Assembly: GCA_964597075.1 (NCBI GenBank)
Contig: CAZQXC010000007.1
Location: forward strand, 1 to 50,357
Direction of reading: 5' to 3'
Source of the DNA: UBA2336 sp964597075
GTDB lineage: Bacteria; Bacteroidota; Bacteroidia; Cytophagales; Cyclobacteriaceae
DNA: 50,357 bases
The notes under the pieces were generated by a model that saw nothing but the letters and a program-made list of their open reading frames with translations, was not told the DNA's origin and did no database searches. The position numbers and the translations under genes are program-made. Below are positions 35,653 through 42,209 of the stretch, piece by piece (positions within the stretch are counted from its first letter, which is position 1; each line of letters begins with the position of its first letter).

Positions 35653-35753
35653 CTCCAGGGCCGCATGGCCCCGTATACTCATCCATCGCTGTGCCCAATC
35701 CGCGCGTGCCATCACCAGGACGAAGATTGGCCAAGGCGCTGTCTGAGCATACT
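35653..35753. other. GC-rich intergenic segment of unknown origin
   Basis: About 100 bases downstream of tcmP are clearly richer in G and C (roughly 60 percent by eye) than the AT-rich DNA after it. On each strand one frame is open without a good start codon. A small GGGCC/GGCCC hairpin lies at its left end. No family is recognised; it may be a gene remnant or an insertion scar. Confidence 0.4.
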
Positions 35754-35842
35754 GTAATAACTTTGTTTTTAATTAGTGTGTATAATTACGAACTATCATA
35801 TTCAGATATAATGCCTTATGTTTATGCGCTTAATAAATACCT

Positions 35843-36409
35843 ATGATTAAGGTTGGTGATATACTGGTTTCAGATGATATTAAGGAAAAGGAGTTTGTCT
35901 GCAATTTAGAAAAGTGCAAAGGCGCCTGTTGTGTGGAGGGCGACTATGGTGCACCCCTGGAAGATGACGAGCTTGAAATACTAAAAGATATTTACCCCCA
36001 GGTAAAACCCTACCTTACACCGGAAGGCATAAAAGCTATTGAAGAGCAGGGCACCCATGTGCTGGATGATGATGGTGATTTCTCAACACCTACCATTGGT
36101 GGAAAAGAATGTGCGTATGCGTTGTATGATGCAAAAGGTGTGTTGAAGTGCGGGATTGAACAAGCTTACTACGATGGTAAGGTATCCTGGAAGAAACCAA
36201 TCTCCTGTCATTTATACCCGATTCGTATTACCAAAAAGAAAAACCTGGAAGCGGTGAATTACCACAAGTGGAGCATTTGTTCACCGGCTTGTGCACTGGG
36301 TAAGGAACTCCACGTTCCGCTCTATAAGTTTTTGAAAGAAGCCCTGGTGAGGAAATATGGACAGGCGTGGTATGACGAGCTGGTGGGTGAGATTGAGAAG
36401 AAGGAATAA
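35843..36409 (+). CDS. DUF3109 family Cys-rich protein
   Basis: 188 residues. The Cys pattern CNLEKCKGACCVEGDYGAPL near residues 20-39 is the signature of DUF3109, followed by GKECAYAL, LKCGIEQAYYDG, CHLYPIRI and WSICSPACALGKEL. The spaced Cys and His residues suggest a metal centre (iron-sulfur or zinc), as in the related YkgJ-type proteins. It is a conserved cytoplasmic protein in Bacteroidota and no function is established. It follows the orphan tcmP but is not its known three-Cys partner. There is no clear promoter by eye. Confidence 0.85.
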   Translation: MIKVGDILVSDDIKEKEFVCNLEKCKGACCVEGDYGAPLEDDELEILKDIYPQVKPYLTPEGIKAIEEQGTHVLDDDGDFSTPTIGGKECAYALYDAKGVLKCGIEQAYYDGKVSWKKPISCHLYPIRITKKKNLEAVNYHKWSICSPACALGKELHVPLYKFLKEALVRKYGQAWYDELVGEIEKKE

Positions 36410-36411
36410 TC

Positions 36412-36477
36412 TTAAACTCCTTTAACTACCCTGAAACCTACCGAACGGTGCTGGAAACTCTGTGAAGGAGTAAAATT
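36412..36477 (-). pseudogene. Remnant: C-terminal tail of a formylglycine-generating-enzyme (SUMF1)-like gene
   Basis: On the minus strand one frame reads NFTPSQSFQHRSVGFRVVKG then Val and TAA. The RSxGFRVV ending is characteristic of SUMF1/FGE-type domains, which end in this way. Only about 22 codons remain; further upstream the DNA is the 3' end of an unrelated lipoprotein gene in another frame. It therefore looks like the stub of a gene that was replaced or deleted. Confidence 0.5.
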
Positions 36478-36482
36478 TCTTT

Positions 36483-37019
36483 TCACAGTGTATTACATAA
36501 AAAATTATTTAGGCTGTCTGGTTTAGGTGAAAACTTTCTGAAACTATAAATCTGATTTTCAATTTTTTTCTCAGTTCCATCTACACGACTAGTTTCATTT
36601 ATGATAAAGGTAGTATCATTTAGAATCTTACCTGACTCTCTATAAACTAACAAAGGTCCATTTCCAGGATACCACATCTCAATAGTTATATCTTTCTCAT
36701 CAACATTAAATACACCCCAAAAAAATTTGATTTTTCTAACCTTTTCAATGAATGCACTATCGTTGAATAATTTCTCCCTCTCTTTCAATTCACTCAGTGA
36801 GAACCCTCCAAAAGAATGAATTACACCATTTTGATACAGAAAAGAAGCAGCGGTATTTTCGCTATCTTCCAAGCTTGTGCTATAGTAATAACCATCTAGC
36901 CTAAGTGCATCATTGTTAACTGGCTTGCATTCCAAAGTCAATTCCTCATCAGGGCCGAGTAAATACTTACAACCGCTTAAGATCACGATAAGAATCAATA
37001 TTAGTCTTGTCTTTAGCAT
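36483..37019 (-). CDS. Orphan lipoprotein (uncharacterised)
   Basis: 178 residues. The signal peptide MLKTRLILILIVILSGC ends in the lipobox LSGC (Cys17). The mature part is mostly hydrophilic beta/mixed sequence with YYYSTSLEDSENTAASFLYQNG and MWYPGNGPLLVYRESG; it recalls small lipoproteins that Bacteroidota carry in strain-specific clusters, but no family is recognised. It is clearly AT-rich compared with the genes on both sides, and its 3' end abuts a SUMF1-like remnant, so it may be recently acquired. An imperfect inverted repeat (37050-37095) lies upstream. No promoter match was found. Confidence 0.6.
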   Translation of the reverse strand: MLKTRLILILIVILSGCKYLLGPDEELTLECKPVNNDALRLDGYYYSTSLEDSENTAASFLYQNGVIHSFGGFSLSELKEREKLFNDSAFIEKVRKIKFFWGVFNVDEKDITIEMWYPGNGPLLVYRESGKILNDTTFIINETSRVDGTEKKIENQIYSFRKFSPKPDSLNNFLCNTL

Positions 37020-37049
37020 CCAACTTTGAGGATTACGTGTTTGCTTAAC

Positions 37050-37095
37050 CCTTGTTGGTGTTGTGGGCTAGACTGAGCACGGCTCATCAACAAGG
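37050..37095. repeat. Inverted repeat upstream of the orphan lipoprotein
   Basis: CCTTGTTG (37050-37057) pairs with CAACAAGG (37088-37095); the arms extend to 11 bases with one mismatch. The centre is about 24 bases. It could be a hairpin in the leader or the scar of an insertion. Confidence 0.4.
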
Positions 37096-37129
37096 ATTTC
37101 ATACTCAAATCTTTTTGTTTGAAGCCGAT

Positions 37130-38479
37130 TTACTTCAAATCTGAAAAATCAAACGAAGTCTCTAAAAACTTGGTAGTGAATTTTCCAGACCTGAAAATGG
37201 CATTGTCCATCAGTTTAATGTGGAAGGGTATGGTAGTCTTAATACCTTCAATCACAAACTCCTGTAACGCACGCTTCATACGGGTGATCACCTCTTCCCG
37301 CGATTGACCGCTTACAATAAGCTTGGCAATCATCGAGTCATAGTTGGGCGGAATGGTATAGCCCGCGTACACATGGCTATCAATGCGCACACCATGCCCA
37401 CCGGGCAGGTGAAGGTTGGTTATTTTTCCGGGTGAAGGCCGGAAACCATTGGCGGGATCTTCAGCATTAATACGACACTCCATAGAGAACAAATTCGGGT
37501 AATAATTATTTCCTGAGATGGGTACACCGGCCGCTACTTTTATCTGCTCTTTAATCAGGTCGTAATCGGTAACTTCTTCGGTAATGGGGTGCTCAACCTG
37601 AATACGGGTGTTCATTTCCATGAAATAAAACTTACCGTGCTTGTCTACCAAAAACTCTATGGTTCCTGCTCCTTCGTAATTAATCGCCTGGGCACCTTTA
37701 ATGGCGGCTTCACCCATTTCTTCCCGCAATTCCTGGCTTAGAATAGGCGAGGGGGTTTCCTCCACCAACTTTTGATGCCTGCGCTGAATGGAGCAATCAC
37801 GTTCGGAGAGGTGACATACCTTGCCGTACTGATCGCCTACAATTTGTATTTCAATGTGGCGGGGTTCTTCTACAAATTTCTCTAAGTACAAGCCATCGTT
37901 GCCAAAGGCTGCACCGGCTTCGCGCCTGGCATCATCCCATGCTTTTTGAAATTCAGTTTCATTGTTGATGATGCGCATACCCTTACCGCCACCACCTGCT
38001 GTTGCTTTTACAATTACAGGGTAACCAATTTCTTTTGCAAGTTTTACACCCTCTTCCATTGAGCCCAGTAATCCGTCCGAACCGGGAATGGTGGGAACAC
38101 CAGCTTTTTTCATGGTATCCTTGGCCGTTGCCTTATCACCCATAGCTTCAATCATGGCCGGGGTTGGGCCGATAAATTTTATTCCGTATTCATGGCAAAT
38201 GGCGGAAAACTCAGCGCGTTCTGAAAGAAATCCGTAGCCGGGGTGAATGGCATCGGCATTGGTAATTTCAGCAGCTGAAATTATGCGGGGAATATTTAAA
38301 TAAGAATCTTTACTTGGTGCTGCACCAATACACACGGCCTCATCGGCAAACCGAACATGCAGACTTTCACGATCAGCTGTGGAATAAACAGCAACGGTTT
38401 TAATACCCATCTCGCGGCATGTGCGGATAATACGCAGGGCAATTTCTCCTCGGTTGGCAATTAAAATTTTTTTGAACAT
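37130..38479 (-). CDS. accC: Acetyl-CoA carboxylase, biotin carboxylase subunit
   Basis: 449 residues, the classical AccC length. N-terminal MFKKILIANRGEIALRIIRT, the ATP-grasp glycine loop KATAGGGGKGMRII, HLSERDCSIQRRHQKLVEE (bicarbonate/biotin site), and FMEMNTRIQVEHPITEEVT with the catalytic Glu and Arg. It carboxylates biotin on AccB with ATP and bicarbonate, for malonyl-CoA synthesis. It is third in the efp-accB-accC run, separated from accB by an inverted-repeat spacer of 106 bases. The carboxyltransferase subunits are not in this window. A propionyl-CoA type biotin carboxylase would be longer, so the AccC call is firm. Confidence 0.96.
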   Translation of the reverse strand: MFKKILIANRGEIALRIIRTCREMGIKTVAVYSTADRESLHVRFADEAVCIGAAPSKDSYLNIPRIISAAEITNADAIHPGYGFLSERAEFSAICHEYGIKFIGPTPAMIEAMGDKATAKDTMKKAGVPTIPGSDGLLGSMEEGVKLAKEIGYPVIVKATAGGGGKGMRIINNETEFQKAWDDARREAGAAFGNDGLYLEKFVEEPRHIEIQIVGDQYGKVCHLSERDCSIQRRHQKLVEETPSPILSQELREEMGEAAIKGAQAINYEGAGTIEFLVDKHGKFYFMEMNTRIQVEHPITEEVTDYDLIKEQIKVAAGVPISGNNYYPNLFSMECRINAEDPANGFRPSPGKITNLHLPGGHGVRIDSHVYAGYTIPPNYDSMIAKLIVSGQSREEVITRMKRALQEFVIEGIKTTIPFHIKLMDNAIFRSGKFTTKFLETSFDFSDLK

Positions 38480-38486
38480 AGTTCTG

Positions 38487-38580
38487 ATTTTAGATTTTTG
38501 ATTTACGATTTAAGATTTTGATTTATACCCGAATGGCTTGATCCTGGTAAATCTAAAATCCCAAATCTAAAATCTTAAAT
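38487..38580. repeat. Inverted repeat of GATTTTA-like units between accB and accC
   Basis: The left part (38487-38525) is built from tandem GATTTTA/GATTTAC/GATTTAA units and the right part (38548-38580) from the same units reversed (AAATCTAAAATC). Together they form a long AT-rich hairpin inside the accB-accC transcript. Confidence 0.55.
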
Positions 38581-38585
38581 GTGGC

Positions 38586-39155
38586 TTAATCTGGTTCTAC
38601 AACAAAGAGTACCTGGTCGTATTCAACAGGCGATGCGTTCTCTACACTAACTTTTACGAGGGTACCGGAAACTTCTGATTCAATTTCGTTGAAGAGTTTC
38701 ATGGCTTCAATAATACAAAGGGTTTGGCCTTTGCTCACTTTATCGCCTACGGAAACAAATACAGGTGAATCCGGAGTAGCTGAGCGGTAAAATGTACCGA
38801 TCATGGGTGATTTAATTTCGATGGAATTTTTTCCAGACGGGGCTTCAACTGTGGGAGTTGGCTTGGCCTGCACCGGAGTTTGTGCAGCCTGTTGAACAGG
38901 TGCAGCAACTGATGTTTGCACCGGTGCAGCGACAACCGGAGCGGATGATTTTAACACTTTTTGATCAGGCTCACGCTTAATGTGAAGTTTTAGTTCACCG
39001 GTTTCAATGTTCACTTCATTTAAACCTGTTTTGGAAATGAAATCAATAAGATCTCGGATTTCAGATGTTTTCATGTTCGTGGATGTGTTGTTGGAAGTTG
39101 GCCCGGCCGGCTTCGTTCCATTTTTAGCTGATTTAGTTGCCTTGCTTTTAGCCAT
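38586..39155 (-). CDS. accB: Acetyl-CoA carboxylase biotin carboxyl carrier protein
   Basis: 189 residues. A basic Lys/Ser/Thr/Asn-rich head (1-27), then the N-terminal helix MKTSEIRDLIDFISKTGLNEV, an Ala/Pro/Val/Gln linker (70-108), and the biotinyl domain with the biotin Lys153 in IEAMKLFNEIESEV. The thumb-type segment before it is typical of AccB. It carries CO2 between AccC and the carboxyltransferase. A start at Met28 would give the usual AccB N-terminus; the longer form begins 10 bases after efp and looks equally translatable, so the head of 27 residues is uncertain. Confidence 0.95.
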   Translation of the reverse strand: MAKSKATKSAKNGTKPAGPTSNNTSTNMKTSEIRDLIDFISKTGLNEVNIETGELKLHIKREPDQKVLKSSAPVVAAPVQTSVAAPVQQAAQTPVQAKPTPTVEAPSGKNSIEIKSPMIGTFYRSATPDSPVFVSVGDKVSKGQTLCIIEAMKLFNEIESEVSGTLVKVSVENASPVEYDQVLFVVEPD

Positions 39156-39165
39156 ATTACACTTT

Positions 39166-39729
39166 TTATTTTACACGCTCAATATAGGCGCCTGTGTGGG
39201 TGTCAATTTTTACATTGTCACCGGTATTGATGAATAAAGGTACTCGGATTTCCACTCCATTTTCAAGTGTCGCTGCCTTTAATGTTCGTGTTGCGGTATC
39301 ACCCTGCATACCGGGTTCAGTATATTGAATTTCCATAACCACACTGGGTGGAGCCTCAGCAGTGATGGGGGAGGTTCCGTTTTCAAAAGCAATCAGTAGG
39401 GTAACGCCTTCCTTTATATAATTGAACGAATCACCAAGAAGTCCTTTGTCGAGGTAAATCTGATCAAATGTTTCGTTGTCCATACACACCAGACTGTCTC
39501 CTTCCGGGTAGAGATATTGGTACTCTTTTGTTTCAACACGTAAAATCTCAATCTCATCACCTGGTCTGAATCTGTTCTCCAGAATTTTTGCGTTACGGAT
39601 GTTTCGCATTTTAACCTGGTAAAAAGCTCTGAGGTTACCCGGTGTGCGGTGCTGAAGTTCTTCTATCTGAAGGATTTCGCCATTATACCGTACATAATTT
39701 CCCCTGCTTAAATCTGAAATTGTTGCCAT
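39166..39729 (-). CDS. efp: Elongation factor P with Asn at the tip of the tRNA-contact loop
   Basis: 187 residues, the three-domain length of EF-P. Domain I has RGNYVRYNGEILQIEEL followed by the loop HRTPGNLRAF; E. coli has KPGKGQAF here, so the modified Lys34 position is Asn32. Domains II and III are standard (QYLYPEGDSLVCMDNETFDQI, YTEPGMQGDTATRTLKAATLENG, VPLFINTGDNVKIDTHTGAYIERVK). EF-P relieves ribosomes stalled at proline runs and in most bacteria needs a modified Lys or Arg at the tip. It lies between fabH and accB and has a probable own promoter in the fabH tail. Confidence 0.95.
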   Translation of the reverse strand: MATISDLSRGNYVRYNGEILQIEELQHRTPGNLRAFYQVKMRNIRNAKILENRFRPGDEIEILRVETKEYQYLYPEGDSLVCMDNETFDQIYLDKGLLGDSFNYIKEGVTLLIAFENGTSPITAEAPPSVVMEIQYTEPGMQGDTATRTLKAATLENGVEIRVPLFINTGDNVKIDTHTGAYIERVK

Positions 39730-39748
39730 GACTAACGTTTAAAAATCA

Positions 39749-39777
39749 CAAATCTAAAGTGTTAAATTGAAAATCAA
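39749..39777 (-). promoter_or_regulatory. Probable promoter of efp-accB-accC
   Basis: On the minus strand TTG (39777-39775), an 18-base spacer, and a perfect -7 box TAGATTTG (39756-39749). The start would be near 39744, about 15 bases before the efp ATG. The TTG overlaps the fabH stop codon. Confidence 0.55.
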
Positions 39778-40766
39778 TTGTAAGCCCATTTTACATAAAT
39801 GGCTCCCCAGGTAAACCCTCCGCCAAAAGCTGCGAGTATAAGGTTGTCACCCTTTTTGAGTATCTTTTCATAATCCCAGAGAAGCAGGGGAATGGTACCG
39901 GCCGTTGTATTACCGTACTTTTCGATGTTCATCATTACTTTATCATCCGTAATATTCATGCGATTTGCTGTGGCATCAATAATTCGTTTGTTTGCCTGAT
40001 GGGGAACCAGCCAGGCTACATCGTCACCCTTCAGGTTATTTCGTTCCATTACCTGGGCGGATATATCTGCCATGTTGGTAACGGCAAACTTAAATACAGC
40101 TGATCCTTCCTGGTATACGTAGTGCTGTTGCGCATCAATAGAAGCATGCGAAGCGGGTATGCGGCTACCTCCGGCCTTCATGTGCAGGTAATTGGCACCC
40201 GATCCGTCACTCTTGTGCAGGGAATCCATGATGCCTACTTCTTCACTGGTAGACTCTAATAATACGGCACCTGCTCCATCACCAAAAATGATACAGGTGG
40301 CACGGTCTTTATAATTAATGATGGATGACATTTTATCACCCCCGATAATAATTACTTTTTTATAGGTACCCGATTCGATAAACTTGGCACCCGTAGTAAG
40401 GGCGTAGATGAATCCCGAGCATGCCGCGCTGATGTCGTAACTGAAGGCATTGACAGCCCCAACCTGATCGGCAACTAAATTAGCCGTTGCCGGAAAGGGC
40501 ATATCGGGTGTAACGGTAGCAAATATGATCAGGTCAATTGTTTTGGGATCCGTGTTTGTTTTAAGGAGCAGTTCTTTCACCGCTTTGGTGCCCATATAGG
40601 AGGTACCCAGTCCTTCGCCTTTTAAAATTCTTCGTTCTTTAATACCGGTACGGGATGTGATCCATTCATCGTTGGTATCCACCATGGTTTCCAGTTCCTG
40701 GTTGGTGAGGATGTAATCCGGTACATAACCGCCTACTCCTGTAATTGCTGCACGAATCTTTGACAT
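39774..40766 (-). CDS. fabH: 3-oxoacyl-ACP synthase III
   Basis: 330 residues. Thiolase-fold motifs: catalytic Cys116 in YDISAACSGFIYALTTG, the His in WLVPHQANKRIIDATANRM and the Asn in KYGNTTAGTIPLLLWD. TGIKERRIL near the start matches the CoA-binding Arg region. It condenses acetyl- or branched acyl-CoA with malonyl-ACP to begin fatty acid synthesis. It is downstream of yceD-rpmF, as in many bacteria, but the plsX gene often found between rpmF and fabH is absent here. A terminator lies between rpmF and fabH, so it probably has its own promoter, not recognised by eye. Confidence 0.96.
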   Translation of the reverse strand: MSKIRAAITGVGGYVPDYILTNQELETMVDTNDEWITSRTGIKERRILKGEGLGTSYMGTKAVKELLLKTNTDPKTIDLIIFATVTPDMPFPATANLVADQVGAVNAFSYDISAACSGFIYALTTGAKFIESGTYKKVIIIGGDKMSSIINYKDRATCIIFGDGAGAVLLESTSEEVGIMDSLHKSDGSGANYLHMKAGGSRIPASHASIDAQQHYVYQEGSAVFKFAVTNMADISAQVMERNNLKGDDVAWLVPHQANKRIIDATANRMNITDDKVMMNIEKYGNTTAGTIPLLLWDYEKILKKGDNLILAAFGGGFTWGAIYVKWAYN

Positions 40767-40804
40767 AAAACATTGAGCCTTTTAGGCAATACGCACAAAT
40801 CCTT

Positions 40805-40835
40805 AAAAAAAGAAAAAGCCCGATTTCCATCGAGC
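40805..40835 (-). terminator. Intrinsic terminator of yceD-rpmF
   Basis: On the minus strand a 7-bp stem with one G-T pair (40835-40829 with 40824-40818), loop GGAA, then TTTTTCTTTTTTT. It lies about 80 bases after the rpmF stop. Confidence 0.8.
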
Positions 40836-40851
40836 GTTTAATTTACAGCGA

Positions 40852-40917
40852 TCAATACTTTTGAAGCATTCCGGCTTCAGCGCCAGCAATAATTTTAAAA
40901 GTATGACCAACTGGCAT
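40852..40917 (-). CDS. Candidate 21-codon small ORF coupled to rpmF
   Basis: An ATG at 40917-40915 shares one base with the rpmF stop (TAATG), and the frame gives MPVGHTFKIIAGAEAGMLQK plus Tyr before TGA at 40854-40852. Termination-reinitiation at TAATG is a common form of coupling. The ORF precedes the rpmF terminator. The same DNA can form a hairpin (40855-40862 with 40897-40904), so it may equally be a structured mRNA tail. No homologue is recalled. Confidence 0.25.
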   Translation of the reverse strand: MPVGHTFKIIAGAEAGMLQKY

Positions 40918-41108
40918 TATGCTAATACTTCTTTCTCCATCACCACTTTACCGTTGTAGTAAAGTTTACCTTCATGCCAGAAGGCACGATGTGGTAGGTG
41001 ATGTTCACCAGTAGTTGGGCATACTACCAGCTCTTTGGCAAAAGCTTTGTAATGCGTTCTTCTTTTATCTCTTCTGGTTTTCGAGGTTTTTCGTTTTGGA
41101 TTCGGCAT
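40917..41108 (-). CDS. rpmF: 50S ribosomal protein L32
   Basis: 63 residues. MPNPKRKTSKTRRDKRRTHYK is the typical basic L32 head; LVVCPTTGEHHLPHRAF is the middle, with one Cys and His residues in place of the classical four-Cys zinc ribbon, as in other Bacteroidota (from memory). It is part of the large ribosomal subunit. It starts 2 bases after the yceD stop, the standard yceD-rpmF pair. Confidence 0.95.
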   Translation of the reverse strand: MPNPKRKTSKTRRDKRRTHYKAFAKELVVCPTTGEHHLPHRAFWHEGKLYYNGKVVMEKEVLA

Positions 41109-41110
41109 AA

Positions 41111-41620
41111 CTATTTGTTTTTATTCAAGTTCTTTAATTTATCCCAACGTGGGTCTGTTTCATCTTTTTTGTCTTCCGTTTCTGAAGAGTAAATAATCCC
41201 TTCTTCCGCTTCGTCATCCTGTTCAAAACGCGGATGAAGTTTCTTCATGGGCACTGCCAGGTTTATGAATTCGTACATAAACTGACCCAACTCCAGGCCA
41301 ACCGTGTTGAAGTCAATAACGATGATTTCATCACTCACTTCACCTGGTTCATGCCCGAATTTGAAGATTATCTTCCTGTCGATGGCAATAGGATAATCAA
41401 ACTCATCCAGGCTCCGGTCGCACACCAATTTTATAGACCCTTTTAAGTCAAAGTTGCCTTCAATAAACGTTTCGTGCTTATCCAGGCTAACCTGGGCCCT
41501 AATATCTCCTGATGAAACCAGATCGGCTCCATATTTCCTGAAGAATTCATCACCAAAATGGTAGTCAAAATGGTGAATTGTATTGCTTAGGCCCTGAATA
41601 TTAACACGATACGCTTCCAA
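41111..41620 (-). CDS. yceD: YceD/DUF177 family protein
   Basis: 169 residues. Family features: IRAQVSLDKHETFIEGNFDLKGSIKLVCDRSLDEFDYPI, where many homologues have CxxC pairs, then a hydrophobic beta strand IIVIDFNTVGLELGQFMYEFINLAVPM and an acidic C-terminal tail (FEQDDEAEEG). DUF177 proteins are needed for 23S rRNA or L32-linked ribosome assembly in other species; here it is directly upstream of rpmF. The start is TTG at 41620: no ATG, GTG or TTG lies between it and an upstream in-frame stop. A perfect -7 box (TAAATTTG on the minus strand, 41663-41656) lies about 35 bases upstream. Confidence 0.88.
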   Translation of the reverse strand: MEAYRVNIQGLSNTIHHFDYHFGDEFFRKYGADLVSSGDIRAQVSLDKHETFIEGNFDLKGSIKLVCDRSLDEFDYPIAIDRKIIFKFGHEPGEVSDEIIVIDFNTVGLELGQFMYEFINLAVPMKKLHPRFEQDDEAEEGIIYSSETEDKKDETDPRWDKLKNLNKNK

Positions 41621-41732
41621 AGAACAACCCTCATCGGGTTTTAAAAATTAGTCGGCAAATTTAGGAGAATTAATCAGATTATAAAAGAATCGTCTAATTC
41701 CGGGCTTTTGGGCCATCCAAACTCCTGAGGGC

Positions 41733-42119
41733 TTATAGAAACCTTGACATCGCTTCTACCCTAAACTCCTCGCGCGTTTTGCGGCCATAGTGCTCCAGAA
41801 AATAGTCGATTACACCCTTCTTGAAACCTAGCTTTATAGCGATGCTTTTACAAAATAGGGTTTCGCTGTCAAAGATATTATGATCGGCAAAGACTAATTC
41901 TATGGTGGTAAAGAGGTAGTCAAATTTTTGTTCTTGCGAGAGCGCCCCCAGGGTGTCTATGGGTTCCGGATTTTTGATTAGCGCGGTAACGGATTCTTCC
42001 GGGAAATTTTTCTCTTTGGCAATTTTAAAAATCATTTCGCGTTCAGCTTTTGCAAAATGCTTATCAGCTTCCGCCAATTGGATTAAAATGTTTATCAGTT
42101 TTTTAGTAACGATGTCCAT
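41733..42119 (-). CDS. TerB-like helical protein
   Basis: 128 residues, all helical. LINILIQLAEADKHFAKAEREMIFKIAKEKN matches the TerB-like fold (acidic residues after the first helix), as do FTTIELVFADHNIFDSETLFCKSIAIKLGF near the end. TerB-like domains were named from tellurite resistance but are general membrane-linked or metal-linked modules; no ter gene is near, so tellurite resistance should not be inferred. It lies between pdxA and yceD on the same strand. A weak hairpin with a T run (42143-42172) may end pdxA transcription before it. Confidence 0.65.
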   Translation of the reverse strand: MDIVTKKLINILIQLAEADKHFAKAEREMIFKIAKEKNFPEESVTALIKNPEPIDTLGALSQEQKFDYLFTTIELVFADHNIFDSETLFCKSIAIKLGFKKGVIDYFLEHYGRKTREEFRVEAMSRFL

Positions 42120-42209
42120 TAGTTCCGGTGTGTATCAAAGATAACAATAAAAACACCAAGATTGTTGAGGTGCTATTAAATGATTAAATAATTCAGCGAA
42201 CCTAATTCT

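Noticed and set aside
35843..36409. DUF3109 Cys-rich protein as the three-Cys partner of TcmP
   Set aside because: DUF3109 is a different, widespread Bacteroidota family with its own Cys pattern; the known partner is the Gp37/Gp68-type protein, which is absent.
37020..37129. attC-like site or integron cassette upstream of the lipoprotein
   Set aside because: The inverted repeat lacks the paired core sites of attC, and no integrase is present.
41733..42119. Tellurite resistance from the TerB-like gene
   Set aside because: No other ter genes are near, and TerB-like domains are general modules.
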